This document shows, piece after piece, positions 55,937-64,000 of a stretch of 64,000 bases of DNA. This DNA comes from an uncultured Oscillospiraceae bacterium (GTDB lineage: Bacteria > Bacillota > Clostridia > Oscillospirales > Oscillospiraceae): the NCBI GenBank assembly GCA_947629915.1, contig CANRFN010000017.1, positions 1 to 64,000 on the forward strand, written 5' to 3'. Every line of letters starts with the position of its first letter. Within the stretch, counting starts at the first letter, position 1. The notes below the pieces were generated by a model. That model had not been told where the DNA came from, made no database searches, and saw only the letters and a program-made list of their open reading frames with translations. A program made the translations under genes and the position numbers.

Positions 55937-57202
55937 TTACTTCTTCTTCACCACGATCAGGGCAGTGCCCTTGCCATCGGCGAGCTTGCTGATGTCCACA
56001 GTGGCGACGTTCTCTTTGAAGGTGAGGGTGGTGCCGTTGAAGGAGGCGGAGACCACCTCATAGGCGCTGCTCACGGTGAAGGTGACGGCATCCTTGCTGG
56101 TGCCATAGGTGCAGTTGACGATCTTGGCATCGTTGCCGACATAGTACACCTCTACATCGCCGTCCACCACATATACGTTGACGGCCACAGCGATGCTGCC
56201 GTCTGCGGCGGGGACGCCGGGGGTGACGGTGCCAGTGCCAGTACCAGTACCGGAGCCGGGCTCGGTGGTGGAGGAGGTGGGAACGGTGTAGTCCTCAGCC
56301 TTGGTGGCATCGACCTTGGTGCCGTTCACGGTGGCGGTCTTCACAGCGCCGGAGAAGTCCACCTTGCTGCCAGCGGGCACGCCGGTGAGGGTGGCGCCGT
56401 CCTGTACGACATAGATATCAGCCTTGCCCTTGAGGCCGGAGAAGTCCACGGTTGCGCCCTTGGCAGAGACCAGGATGCGGCCTGCGGGGGTGCCGGTGAG
56501 CTTCACGCCGTCCGCGACCACCAGGACCACCCGCTTGGTGGTAACAGAGGCATCGGGGGTGACGTCATCGGTGCCGGCCTTGTTGGCATAGACCTCGACC
56601 AAGTTGTCCACCAGCTGCACCATGCTCTGCCGGTCCACGTCTGCGCCCAGGCTCAGCATGTTGTTGCCGGTGCCGGCGATGTACTTGTTCTCTACCAGAG
56701 CGGCCACATGCTTGGCGGCCCAGGGGGAGACGTCTGCGCCATCGGTGAAGGCGTCCAGAGCGGCGGTGGTCTCAGCGGGGGCGATGCCCATGGCGTTGGC
56801 CATGATCACGAAATACTGCTCGCGGGTGAGGGTTACGGCAGGGAGCATCTGGGTGCCGTAGCCGCTGAAGATGCCGGCTGCAACTGCCTTGGCAAAGTGT
56901 CCGGTGTACCAGGCATCGGCGGGCAGATCGGTGTAGGCGGAGACGTCCGCCTTGTCTGTGAGGTTGAGAAGGCCAGAGACGAGAGCCGCGCCCTCACCGC
57001 GGGTGGCCTTGCCGGTGGGATTGAACTTGCCGGTGCCATCGCCGTGTACAACGCCGTTTTCGGTCCAGGTCTCAATGGCCTCGTTGGTGGTGTCTGTGTA
57101 GGTGCTCTTCTCCTCCGCTGCCAGAGCAGTGGCGGGCACCAGGGCCAGCACCATCACAACAGCCAGAAGCAGAGCCAATACCTTACTGGGATTCTTCTTC
57201 AT
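55937..57202 (-). CDS. SLH-domain surface protein
   Basis: 421 residues from ATG 57202 (AAAGGAG 11 bases upstream); the longer frame to 57421 covers the leader. A signal peptide covers residues 1-28 (VLALLLAVVMVLALVPATAL). Three SLH repeats span about 32-205 (WTENGVVHGDGTGKFNPTGK and ATRGEGA; TLTREQYFVIMANAMG; SLGADVDRQSMVQLVDNL). Gly/Thr-rich and beta-rich sequence with a TGTGTGTG linker follows. SLH domains attach to pyruvylated secondary wall polysaccharide in Firmicutes. This is notable because the glycan operon in this window carries several phase-variable pyruvyl-transferase-family genes. The C-terminal part has no recognised ligand. Confidence 0.9.
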   Translation of the reverse strand: MKKNPSKVLALLLAVVMVLALVPATALAAEEKSTYTDTTNEAIETWTENGVVHGDGTGKFNPTGKATRGEGAALVSGLLNLTDKADVSAYTDLPADAWYTGHFAKAVAAGIFSGYGTQMLPAVTLTREQYFVIMANAMGIAPAETTAALDAFTDGADVSPWAAKHVAALVENKYIAGTGNNMLSLGADVDRQSMVQLVDNLVEVYANKAGTDDVTPDASVTTKRVVLVVADGVKLTGTPAGRILVSAKGATVDFSGLKGKADIYVVQDGATLTGVPAGSKVDFSGAVKTATVNGTKVDATKAEDYTVPTSSTTEPGSGTGTGTGTVTPGVPAADGSIAVAVNVYVVDGDVEVYYVGNDAKIVNCTYGTSKDAVTFTVSSAYEVVSASFNGTTLTFKENVATVDISKLADGKGTALIVVKKK

Positions 57203-57356
57203 GATCGAAAGTTCTCCTTTCAGCAGAGTGTGTCTCTGCCAATATGGGCTGCCCCCTGGGGGATTCGCACTGCCGCGAAGCCCGCCATTGCCGCAAGGCG
57301 GGAAAGCCTCCATTTCTCCCGCCTGTGGGCCCGCCCGGGAACAGCTGTTGCCCCCT

Positions 57357-57384
57357 ATTTTATAAAAGAAGCCGTCAAATGCAA
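57357..57384 (-). promoter_or_regulatory. Probable promoter of the SLH gene
   Basis: Minus strand TTGCAT (57379-57384), 16-base spacer, TAAAAT (57357-57362), in an AT-rich patch about 155 bp before the start codon. The leader is long and GC-rich. Confidence 0.45.
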
Positions 57385-58197
57385 GAGGGAATTTCTCCCT
57401 TTCCTCTGCTAATTTCCACAAAAATCAAATTGTTGGTTTCTGGAAGTGTTTTATTCCGGCAAGCCTGATGTAGTAGTTATGTGATTATTGTGGTGGGCTT
57501 GTGGGCTGGGATCGCTCTGGGAGCACTGAGGGTGTAATCGTATCCCGTGGGACAGACATCCCCGGCCTTGGTTCCGCCTGGCGTGTCCTGGACACTGGGG
57601 CGGGGGAGGGGACCGGCTTAGATTGGGGTTAATCTCGGAAAACTGACTTTCCAGACTGTTGAATTTCTCTAGATTATACGATTTGCAATCTATCAGTTTT
57701 CATAATTTTTGTGATTGTATCGTCTTCAGGAGTTTCTCTGGTATGTCCTGCACCCCGCCAGACCTGCCCTTCTTCTGGCCTTTTTCTTCGCAGCTTTTCT
57801 GGACCAGCCTGGACCGCCGCCGCGCTCCAGGCGTGCATAACTTTCCTGTTTCTTATCGGTAAATCAAATTTCCTTCCGAAAGCTGGCTGAAATTCAGCGC
57901 TTTTCCCAGAAATTGCACTGGGAAAATTTCCTTTTTCGTCAGTGTTCGCAAAAATGGGCCGGTTTTGGACCTTCAAAGGCCGTGTTCGCAGCCCATAATA
58001 GCCTTTTTCTGGAATGAAATGGGGCCCCATATGTCCCTTTCTCTGTGCGCAATAAAGTGTACTTTCACCCCATGGATGCGCTCCCAGAGACACCAGCTTT
58101 TCGCGGTCTCATGGAGGTGAGACGAGCTGAAATCCAGAAGGGATCTGTCTGCGGTTTTGGCCTCCCGGACACCCGCTTCTCTCTGCCAGACAGGTCC

Positions 58198-58233
58198 AAA
58201 ATGCCGCCTCTGGGGGTCCCCCCAGAGGCGGCA
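58198..58233 (-). terminator. Terminator hairpin after the XRE/membrane gene pair
   Basis: ATGCCGCCTCTGGGGG pairs with its complement around a 2-3 base loop, a near-perfect stem. On the minus strand TTTTGG follows. It lies about 100 bp past the stop at 58331. Confidence 0.6.
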
Positions 58234-58330
58234 TGTGTATTCCCAGCCTGCGGGTGCATGCAGCTTGCAGGTGTTCTTTGTCTGTGTGCACGGTCTCCGG
58301 CGATAGGATCGGGCGTCTCTCTATGTCTCT

Positions 58331-58570
58331 TCATGCCTCTTCCCGCCATGTCTCTCCCTGGGGAATTGCGCTCTGCTCCAGGCGCTCTTTCTCTCTCCGC
58401 TCCAAACGGCCGAAGAGGATAGTGAGTACCGTGGGCAAAGCCAGCAGCTTGGCCGGCGGGATGGCAATCCCAGAGGGACCGCACAGCCTGTCCCAGAGGA
58501 CGGCCATAAGCGCCAGCCACCAGAGGAACAGGGAGAGCACCTCCAGATGCAAAAACACCTTCCGCCTCAT
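58331..58570 (-). CDS. Small two-helix membrane protein coupled to an XRE regulator
   Basis: 79 residues. ATG 58570 overlaps the XRE stop (ATGA). Two hydrophobic helices (LHLEVLSLFLWWLALMAVLW and IPPAKLLALPTVLTILFG) are followed by a charged tail (RLERREKERLEQ). The same frame is open far upstream but that part is out-of-frame shadow of the XRE gene. It probably acts in the membrane with the XRE protein, which also has membrane helices. Confidence 0.7.
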   Translation of the reverse strand: MRRKVFLHLEVLSLFLWWLALMAVLWDRLCGPSGIAIPPAKLLALPTVLTILFGRLERREKERLEQSAIPQGETWREEA

Positions 58571-59106
58571 CGATCTGCCCCCATGAACCGCCTCCACAGC
58601 CGCAGCTTTGCGGCGCGGATTCTGGCCCCATACCGGCCGGTGAAGATCATGGCGTTGATGAGGGCACCGGCGGCAACCCCCAACGCCACGCCTCCCACAA
58701 AGGGATAGGTCTCGCGGAGTCCCGCCAAGTCTAATACCAGGTATACGAGGATCCCCATCAGGCCCGCCAGGTTGATGCAGTTCAGCCTTTTGGCAAAGGT
58801 CTTCCGGTCTGCATCGTTCACCTCTGCGTTGTATTCCGCAATCTTCAGAATGGTCTCCTCTTCCGGCATGTCTGCAGCCTGCTCTGTCTCTTTTCTCTTG
58901 CGCTCCCCGTCCAGGATCTCTCCAACCTCCACACCGAAGAGCTGGGAGAGTTGGATCACAAGATCGAAGTCCGGCATGGTAGCCGCATGTTCCCAGCGGG
59001 AGATGCTCCGGTTGGTTACCCCCAGTCTCTCGGCAAGCTGCTCCTGGGTATAGCCCTTCTCCGTCCGCAGCTCCCGCAGGAACTTGCCCACTTTCACTTG
59101 ATCCAT
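58567..59106 (-). CDS. XRE regulator with C-terminal membrane helices
   Basis: 179 residues. Helix-turn-helix at 6-60 (KFLRELRTEKGYTQEQLAER, VTNRSISRWEHAATMPDFDL). Middle: acidic linker (ADMPEEETILKIAEYNAEVN). C-terminal two membrane helices (INLAGLMGILVYLVLDLAGL and FVGGVALGVAAGALINAMIF). Membrane-tethered XRE proteins like this are common in Clostridia and may sense envelope state. AGGAGG is 11 bases upstream of ATG 59106. Confidence 0.85.
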   Translation of the reverse strand: MDQVKVGKFLRELRTEKGYTQEQLAERLGVTNRSISRWEHAATMPDFDLVIQLSQLFGVEVGEILDGERKRKETEQAADMPEEETILKIAEYNAEVNDADRKTFAKRLNCINLAGLMGILVYLVLDLAGLRETYPFVGGVALGVAAGALINAMIFTGRYGARIRAAKLRLWRRFMGADR

Positions 59107-59219
59107 CTGTTTCAGGACCTCCTTTCGGGTTCAGCATAGCCCATCCGGCGGAAAATGGACAGGACAGAGGCTGAGAATCCCCGGATTTCCCACGGATTGG
59201 GCCTGAATCCCCGCCCTGC

Positions 59220-59255
59220 AAAAGCGCCCCAGGGCGGGGATCCGCCCTGGGGCGC
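59220..59255 (-). terminator. Terminator of the feo operon
   Basis: A 14-bp perfect stem (GCGCCCCAGGGCGG and its complement) around a 4-base loop, followed on the minus strand by TTTTGC. It lies about 80 bp after the heavy-metal domain gene. Confidence 0.75.
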
Positions 59256-59333
59256 CGGCGGTCCATGACCGGATTCGCGCTCGGTCTCTTGTCTTTGCGA
59301 TCTGGGTTCCGGGCAGGGAAGCGGTGCCTGTTC

Positions 59334-59711
59334 TCAGCGCCGGCGCACCGTCCAGTCCGCCACGCCATATCCGGCACCGTGGACCAGATCGCGGATGTCC
59401 TTCTCCTGGGGCTCGGTCTTGCAGCGGATCACCGCCTTGTGGGTGTCTATGCGGACGGCGGCCCAGATGCCCTCCTGGGTGTTCAGGGCGTTCTCCACCC
59501 GGCGGGCGCAGTTCTCGCAGGTCATGCCGGTGATGCGGGCCTCTGCGGTGTACGGGTAGTGGGCGGGATTGCGGTCCCGGACGGACACCTTCTTTGGGCC
59601 CTCTTCCCGGGTGCCGCAGCAGGCGCTGCCCTTGTGAAAGCGCTGGTATGCGGTGTATGCCGCCCAGCCGATGAGGGCCAGGACGGCAAGGATGATGAGG
59701 AAGGTTGTCAT
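59334..59711 (-). CDS. Membrane-anchored heavy-metal-associated (HMA) domain protein
   Basis: 125 residues from ATG 59711, which overlaps the preceding stop (ATGA); the frame is open to 59786 without need. One N-terminal helix (TTFLIILAVLALIGWAAYTA), a CC motif near residues 31-32, then an HMA fold with GMTCENCARRVENAL (Cys65 and Cys68) and the usual ALNTQEGIWAAVRIDTHKAV strand-helix. It binds soft metal ions, usually copper, through the CxxC. Its place as the last gene of the ferrous iron locus suggests a metal relay or a sensor at the membrane. Confidence 0.88.
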   Translation of the reverse strand: MTTFLIILAVLALIGWAAYTAYQRFHKGSACCGTREEGPKKVSVRDRNPAHYPYTAEARITGMTCENCARRVENALNTQEGIWAAVRIDTHKAVIRCKTEPQEKDIRDLVHGAGYGVADWTVRRR

Positions 59712-59845
59712 GAGGGGGAGTCCTTGCGGGAACAGCCGCTGCAGGAAGAACAGTCTCCTCCGCACGGGGCATTGCGCCTTCTCCACATGGTGCGCACCGC
59801 CCAGATGAGGGCTGCAAGGATGAGCAGAATCAGCAGGATGTCCAT
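59708..59845 (-). CDS. FeoB-associated Cys-rich membrane protein
   Basis: 45 residues: one membrane helix (DILLILLILAALIWAVRTMW), a basic turn, then CGGDCSSCSGCS. This is the short Cys-rich partner often found after FeoB in Firmicutes, proposed to support iron transport in place of FeoC. It lies 22 bp after feoAB and overlaps the HMA gene by 4 bp. Confidence 0.88.
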   Translation of the reverse strand: MDILLILLILAALIWAVRTMWRRRNAPCGGDCSSCSGCSRKDSPS

Positions 59846-59867
59846 AGGGTTCACAGCCCTTGCCCCC

Positions 59868-62207
59868 TTAGAAGATCAGAATCGCCACGGCCCGGAAGAG
59901 GAATGCCACAACCCAGGCCACGATACACTGCCAGAGGATGATGCCAACGGCCCACTTGCCGCCCAGCTCTCTCTTCACAGACGCGATGGCGGCCACACAC
60001 GGGGTGTACAGCAGGCTGAATACCAACAGGGCGCCGGCGGACACGGTGTCCAGTACCGCTGCCACGCCGCCCTCTCCGCTGAAGAGGATCTCCAGCACGG
60101 ATACCACGCTCTCCTTGGCCATGAAGCCGCTGATGAGCGAGGTGCAGATCCGCCAGTCTCCCAGGCCCAGGGGTTTGAAGAGCGGGGTGATGAGCCCTGC
60201 CAGATGGGCCATGATGCTCTCCTGGGAGGACTGTGCCAGGTTGAAGCTGAGGTCGAAAGACTGGAGGAACCACACCACCACAGCCGCCACCAGGATCACG
60301 GAGAAGGCCTTCTGCAAAAAGTCCTTGGCCTTCTCCCACATCAGCTGCACCGTGCTGCGGGCGCTGGGCAGGCGGTAGTTGGGAAGCTCCATCACAAAGG
60401 GCACCGCCTCGCCCTTGAAGAGGAACTTCTTGTACAGGAAGGCGTTCAACACGCCGATGAGAATGCCGCCGAGATAGAGGGCCGTCATGATAAAGCCGCC
60501 CTTGCCCGGGAAGAATGCGTTCACAAAGAAGCCGTAGATGGGCAGCTTTGCCGTGCAGCTCATAAAGGGGGTGAGGAGGATGGTCATACGGCGGTCCCGC
60601 TCACTGGGCAGGGTGCGGGTGGCCATCACAGCGGGCACCGTGCAGCCGAAGCCGATGAGCATGGGGACGATGCTCCGGCCGGACAGACCGATCTTCCGGA
60701 GCAGCTTATCCATGAAGAAGGCCACCCGGGCGATATAGCCGCTGTCCTCCAGGAGGGACAGGAAGAAGAACATCGTGACCACAATGGGCAGGAAGCTCAG
60801 CACGCTCCCCACACCCTCGAAGATACCGTCCAGGATCAGGTCCCGCAATACGCCGTTCACATGGCCGTTGTTCATGGCTGTCTCCACCCAGCCGGTGAGC
60901 AGGGTGATGCCCTGATCCAAGAGGTCCTGCAGGAAGGCGCCGATCACATTGAAGGTGAGGAAAAACACCGTGGCCATGATGATCACAAAGATGGGGATGG
61001 CGGTATAGCGGCCGGTGAGGACCTTGTCTATCTTCTCACTGCGCACCCGCTCCTTGCTCTGTCTGGGCTTTCGCACACAGCTGGTGCACAGCTTCTCGAT
61101 GTAGCTGAAGCGCATATCGGCGATGGCGGCACTCCGGTCCAGGCCCCGCTCGTGCTCCATCTGCAGGGTGATGTGTTCCAATGTCTCCTTCTCGTTCTGT
61201 TCCAGGCCCAGCCGCTCGATGATCATGGCATCCCCCTCCACCGCCTTACAAGCGGCGAAGCGGACGGGGACCTCAGCTTTTTCCGCGTGGTCTTCGATCA
61301 GGTGGACCACAGCGTGCAGGCAGCGGTGTACCTGGCCGCCGGCGGCATCTTTGGCACAGAAGTCCCGCTTCTCCGGCACCTCCTGGTACCGGGCGATGTG
61401 TATGGCGTGGGATACCAGCTCTTCAATGCCCTTGTTCTTGGCCGCCGAGATGGGCACCACCGGGACACCCAATGCGGCCTCCATGCCATTGACATCGATG
61501 GAGCCGCCGTTGCCGGTGAGCTCGTCCATCATGTTCAGGGCCACCACCATGGGACGGCCCATCTCCAGCAGCTGTATCGTGAGGTATAGGTTCCGCTCGA
61601 TGTTGGTGGCATCTACAATGTTGATGATGGCGTCCGGCTTGTTCTCCAGCACAAAGTTCCGGCTCACCAGCTCCTCGCTGGAGTACGGGGACATGGAGTA
61701 GATGCCGGGCAGATCTGTGATCTTGGTCTTCGGATGCCCCAAAATGGCGCCGTCTTTTCGGTCTACCGTGACACCCGGGAAGTTGCCCACATGCTGGTTC
61801 GAGCCTGTGAGGCGGTTGAACAGGGTGGTCTTGCCGCAGTTCTGGTTGCCCACCAGGGCAAAGGTGAGCACATGGTCCTCCGGCAGGGGGTTCTCTGTGC
61901 TCCGCTCGTGGTGAATGCCGGGCTCGCCTAAGTACGGGTGTGCAGTAGGACGCTTGCGCACCCTCTCCGGGACAGTGGGCTTCTCCGTCTTCTCCACCGG
62001 GATCTGGGCGGCATCGTCCAGGCGCAAGGTGAGAGAATAGCCGTGGATCTGTACCTCTACAGGGTCTCCCATCGGGGCGAACTTGATCACGGTGGCCACG
62101 GCCCCTGGAATCACTCCCATGTCCAAAAAGTGCTGCCGCAGGGCGCCCTCCCCGCCTACGGCGGTGATGCGCCCGCTCTCGCCGATCTTCAGGTCTTTCA
62201 ACGTCAA
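59868..62207 (-). CDS. feoB: Ferrous iron transporter, FeoA-FeoB fusion
   Basis: 779 residues from TTG 62207, which has GGCGGAG six bases upstream; the open frame continues to 62522 but is not coding-like. Residues 1-75 are a FeoA SH3-like domain (LTLKDLKIGESGRITAVGGE, LRQHFLDMGVIPG). A linker is followed by the FeoB G domain with G1 GNQNCGKTTLFNRLTG (Gln where Pro is usual), G3 TDLPGIYSMSPYS, and NMMDE. The C-terminal membrane part has two Gate domains with Cys-containing pore motifs (IGFGCTVPAVMATRTL and YTPCVAAIASVKREL). It imports Fe2+ with GTP-dependent gating. The fusion of FeoA to FeoB is known but less common than separate genes. Confidence 0.95.
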   Translation of the reverse strand: MTLKDLKIGESGRITAVGGEGALRQHFLDMGVIPGAVATVIKFAPMGDPVEVQIHGYSLTLRLDDAAQIPVEKTEKPTVPERVRKRPTAHPYLGEPGIHHERSTENPLPEDHVLTFALVGNQNCGKTTLFNRLTGSNQHVGNFPGVTVDRKDGAILGHPKTKITDLPGIYSMSPYSSEELVSRNFVLENKPDAIINIVDATNIERNLYLTIQLLEMGRPMVVALNMMDELTGNGGSIDVNGMEAALGVPVVPISAAKNKGIEELVSHAIHIARYQEVPEKRDFCAKDAAGGQVHRCLHAVVHLIEDHAEKAEVPVRFAACKAVEGDAMIIERLGLEQNEKETLEHITLQMEHERGLDRSAAIADMRFSYIEKLCTSCVRKPRQSKERVRSEKIDKVLTGRYTAIPIFVIIMATVFFLTFNVIGAFLQDLLDQGITLLTGWVETAMNNGHVNGVLRDLILDGIFEGVGSVLSFLPIVVTMFFFLSLLEDSGYIARVAFFMDKLLRKIGLSGRSIVPMLIGFGCTVPAVMATRTLPSERDRRMTILLTPFMSCTAKLPIYGFFVNAFFPGKGGFIMTALYLGGILIGVLNAFLYKKFLFKGEAVPFVMELPNYRLPSARSTVQLMWEKAKDFLQKAFSVILVAAVVVWFLQSFDLSFNLAQSSQESIMAHLAGLITPLFKPLGLGDWRICTSLISGFMAKESVVSVLEILFSGEGGVAAVLDTVSAGALLVFSLLYTPCVAAIASVKRELGGKWAVGIILWQCIVAWVVAFLFRAVAILIF

Positions 62208-63063
62208 TCGGATCTCCGCCTTTCTAAGCTGTGCCGTTCCCTGCAAAGATACAACAGACCGCAGGACAATGCAAGGGCAAGTTCTGCCCAGAAACGGCCT
62301 CACTTTACCACCTTTTACCCGTATTTCGCCGAAAATCGTTGGACTGCCGCGCATGGCAAAATGAACTCTCCCTCTACGGTGCACCTGGACGATTTGGATG
62401 CCCGGTGTCCGGGGATGCACCCCGTCTGTCGCCGGCACAGACAGCTTTCTTCTCCTGCAGTTTATCCCAGCCGTATGGCGATGGCGAAAGCCATCGCCAT
62501 ACGGCTGGGCAGGGAAGGGCAAGGATCATCAGCGGTCTTCAGGGGACCGGGAGTGCTGACCTCTCTCAGGTCTGTACCCTGTGGGTCTCTATGGATGCCG
62601 TCTCTCTCCCGGTTTTCGCCTATCAGGATCTCTCTCCGGAGTGCTGTATCCAGATGGATCTGCCGTACTCCCAGGCGGCAATTCTTCCAGATGGCTCTTC
62701 TCTTCATCCCTCCTACCGATGGCGAAGTCTCCCGCAGGAGGATATGCAGACGAGTATCTGGGAATGTCCCTGCAGCCCAAACGAGCACAGAGAACCGCAG
62801 GGATCCGGCCCGTGAGGGGCCGGCTTCCTGCGGTTCTCTTCCCGCTTGGTGCTGTTTTTGCATCCATGTTGGCTTCCCGAGGGATGCCGCAAATCGTCCA
62901 CCGGCACCTGGCTGTGTGGGAACGGTGTACTTGTACCCCAGACTTTGAGGATCTCCAGATACCGGTTCACGCCGCACACTGCCGGTGCCATGGAACTGGA
63001 TCATCAGCCTGCTTCCCTTGCTCCTCAGCTCAGTCTTCTTTTTCGTCCTGGCCGCTGCCATCC
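62208..63063. other. 856-bp intergenic region upstream of feoAB with two large hairpins
   Basis: No gene is supported. 62466-62509 is a perfect 20-bp stem (CCCAGCCGTATGGCGATGGC and its complement) with a GAAA tetraloop. 62790-62838 has a two-part stem (GAGAACCGCAGG/CCTGCGGTTCTC outer, CCGGCCC/GGGGCCGG inner). Neither has a U-tract, so they may be RNA-stability or dispersed palindromic elements rather than plain terminators. Confidence 0.5.
62246..62274 (-). promoter_or_regulatory. Possible feoAB promoter
   Basis: Minus strand TTGCAT (62269-62274), 17-base spacer, TATCTT (62246-62251), about 40 bp before the TTG start. No Fur-like inverted repeat is evident. Confidence 0.4.
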
Positions 63064-63642
63064 TTATCTGGCGCACCCGCCACCCACGGGGGTCTGGACG
63101 CCAGTAGCCACCATGCCCAGGACTTCCTTATAGAAGGCCTTGTTCTCCGCATCATACCACTTCATGGAGTCTGTAACGGCAAGCATCTTCTCTCCGTAGT
63201 CCTGCCGATCCTCTTCTGAGAGATCCTCGCTCTCCAGCAGCGTCTGCAATGCCTTCAGGGTCCTCGCATGGCCTATGTAGGTTTCGCTCTCGCCCACGTT
63301 GCAGTTCTTCATGATCTGATCGCACATCTGCAGGTACTCCTGGACCGCTGTCTTCCCGCACTCGATGCACTGCGACAGCTGCCCACTGACCGCCGCGGCC
63401 AGATCTTTGTCCATGTCCTTGCACATCCCCGCCAGCTCATTCATCTTCTCAGCAGAAAGACCAGTGCAGGACAGCACACCAAGCACTTTCTTGACCTCGA
63501 CTTCCAAAGAGATTCTCTTGCACACATTCTTGCCTCCCTTGACTATCTTTGTGAGGGGTTTCTCTCGTCTGGAGCGCTGCGTCTCGGATACACCGCCTCC
63601 AAAGAGATCGGCAGCCCAATCGGAAATGGAACTCATCTCCAT
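63064..63642 (-). CDS. Hypothetical helical Cys-rich protein
   Basis: About 192 residues from ATG 63642; the frame is open to 63774 but the additional N-terminus looks unlike the rest. The protein is mostly helical with Cys residues spaced along it (VLSCTGLSAEKMNELAGMCK, SQCIECGKTAVQEYLQMCDQ, IMKNCNVGESE) and a final GGGCAR. The spacing resembles small helical bundle proteins with ferritin-like or DUF-type repeats, but I do not recognise the family. GC content fits the surrounding housekeeping DNA. Confidence 0.5.
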   Translation of the reverse strand: MEMSSISDWAADLFGGGVSETQRSRREKPLTKIVKGGKNVCKRISLEVEVKKVLGVLSCTGLSAEKMNELAGMCKDMDKDLAAAVSGQLSQCIECGKTAVQEYLQMCDQIMKNCNVGESETYIGHARTLKALQTLLESEDLSEEDRQDYGEKMLAVTDSMKWYDAENKAFYKEVLGMVATGVQTPVGGGCAR

Positions 63643-63919
63643 CTCTCTTGAAATGTACTCCTCTCCGGGGCGATGTATCAAAGGATGCCAGACGGTTTGC
63701 AGAAGTGCCATTGGAATGAGCTGTACCGGGCTGCTCACCAGGGACAGGATTATTTGCCCTGGGATCTGTATCATTTTCTCTCATCTGCGCAGATGACCGG
63801 TCTCCAGGATCCAGCGCAGCCTCTTCGGACAGTTCTGATGGCTCATTGACAAATTCCATCCCATGGACGTACTAATTCTTTAAGGTAATTCCCCAATTGG
63901 GAGGCGCTACTCTTAGAGC

Positions 63920-64000
63920 ATGGAACAGCAGAATCCGTTTCTACTGACTGAAGGCGTGTGCGTGATACCTCAAAGCTTGGATACCTGTATTCTTTGCTTT
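63920..64000 (+). CDS. Possible start of a plus-strand gene running off the window
   Basis: ATG 63920 opens a frame of 27 codons (MEQQNPFLLTEGVCVIPQSL...) to the window end. GGGAGG lies 15 bases upstream, rather far. Too short to judge. Confidence 0.25.
   Translation, partial: MEQQNPFLLTEGVCVIPQSLDTCILCF

Larger units (their letters stand above)
57203..58330. other. 1.1-kb intergenic region between XRE/membrane pair and SLH gene
   Basis: No gene is supported. It holds the SLH leader and promoter, an AT-richer stretch at 57640-58060 with a 139-codon minus-strand frame of repetitive-element character (YGLRTRPLKVQNRPIFANTD) that lacks a ribosome site, and a hairpin at 58198-58233. The AT-richer stretch could be a dispersed intergenic repeat of this genome. 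Confidence 0.4.

Noticed and set aside
55277..57412. 711-codon plus-strand open frame
   Set aside because: Antisense to the SLH gene, Gly/His-rich, no ribosome site; the SLH frame has a signal peptide and SLH repeats.
57674..58093. 139-codon minus-strand frame
   Set aside because: No ribosome site or domain; the sequence looks like an intergenic repeat read in frame.
58571..59377. Upstream extension of the small membrane protein frame to 348 codons
   Set aside because: This part overlaps the XRE gene in another frame and is Arg/Gly/Pro-rich; ATG 58570 overlaps the XRE stop and gives a coherent 79-residue protein.
59265..61589. 774-codon plus-strand open frame
   Set aside because: Entirely antisense to feoAB; GC-rich DNA leaves the opposite frame open. 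Composition is His/Glu/Gly-rich without domains.
62208..62522. N-terminal extension of FeoAB
   Set aside because: Crosses the probable promoter and a hairpin; the FeoA domain begins directly at TTG 62207 with a ribosome site.

Overview
The window looks like chromosomal DNA from an anaerobic, Gram-positive-type gut Clostridium (Oscillospirales-like). I infer this from three things: GatD/MurT cell-wall amidation genes, a sortase-type surface adhesin and an SLH-domain protein, and a FeoAB iron-uptake locus with a short Cys-rich FeoB partner. No rRNA, tRNA or CRISPR array was recognised.

Region 1 (about 1-38,060, almost all minus strand) is one long surface-polysaccharide locus, read from 38,057 down to 1. 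Its order is: a divergent tyrosine-recombinase-like gene; two GT4 glycosyltransferases; the GDP-D-rhamnose pathway (manA, manC, gmd, rmd); the Wzm/Wzt ABC exporter; a membrane/coiled-coil/FkbM methyltransferase protein with perfect 171-bp internal repeats; two more GT4 enzymes; a polytopic GT-C-like protein; a CDP-sugar block (rfbF, rfbG, rfbH, a YerE-like ThDP enzyme and a YerF-like reductase) that best fits a CDP-yersiniose-type branched 3,6-dideoxyhexose; a GT2 enzyme; a flippase; and three pyruvyl-transferase-family genes. At about 4.4-12.5 kb the locus is a patchwork of damaged genes. These are an internally deleted UDP-galactopyranose mutase, two frameshifted secreted or surface genes, a signal-peptide remnant, a recombinase split by a 454-bp MITE-like insert with target-site duplication, and the 5' stump of a probable NDP-hexose 2,3-dehydratase.

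The locus seems built to vary. Upstream of the operon (38,100-38,401) two dif-like 11-6-11 bp sites lie in inverted orientation around a 246-bp segment with a promoter-like sequence, which is the architecture of an invertible promoter. Three genes carry homopolymeric G tracts near their 5' ends. Two pyruvyl transferases (G10 and G9) are in frame. An acyltransferase (G8) is out of frame and would be restored by one extra G. A promoter switch for the whole operon plus slipped-strand switches in decorating enzymes would give combinatorial phase variation of the glycan.

Region 2 (38.4-44.5 kb) holds a large plus-strand LPXTG-like adhesin (thioester domain, Cna_B repeats, Pro/Thr stalk). It is bracketed by direct repeats that each contain an intrinsic terminator.

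Region 3 (44.5-64 kb) is a GC-rich housekeeping block, mostly minus strand: prmA, an XRE regulator, gatD-murT, mnmG, a metallophosphoesterase, a DEAD-box helicase with a long disordered tail, an SLH protein, an XRE/membrane gene pair and the feoAB locus. The intergenic spaces here are long and carry strong GC-rich hairpins.
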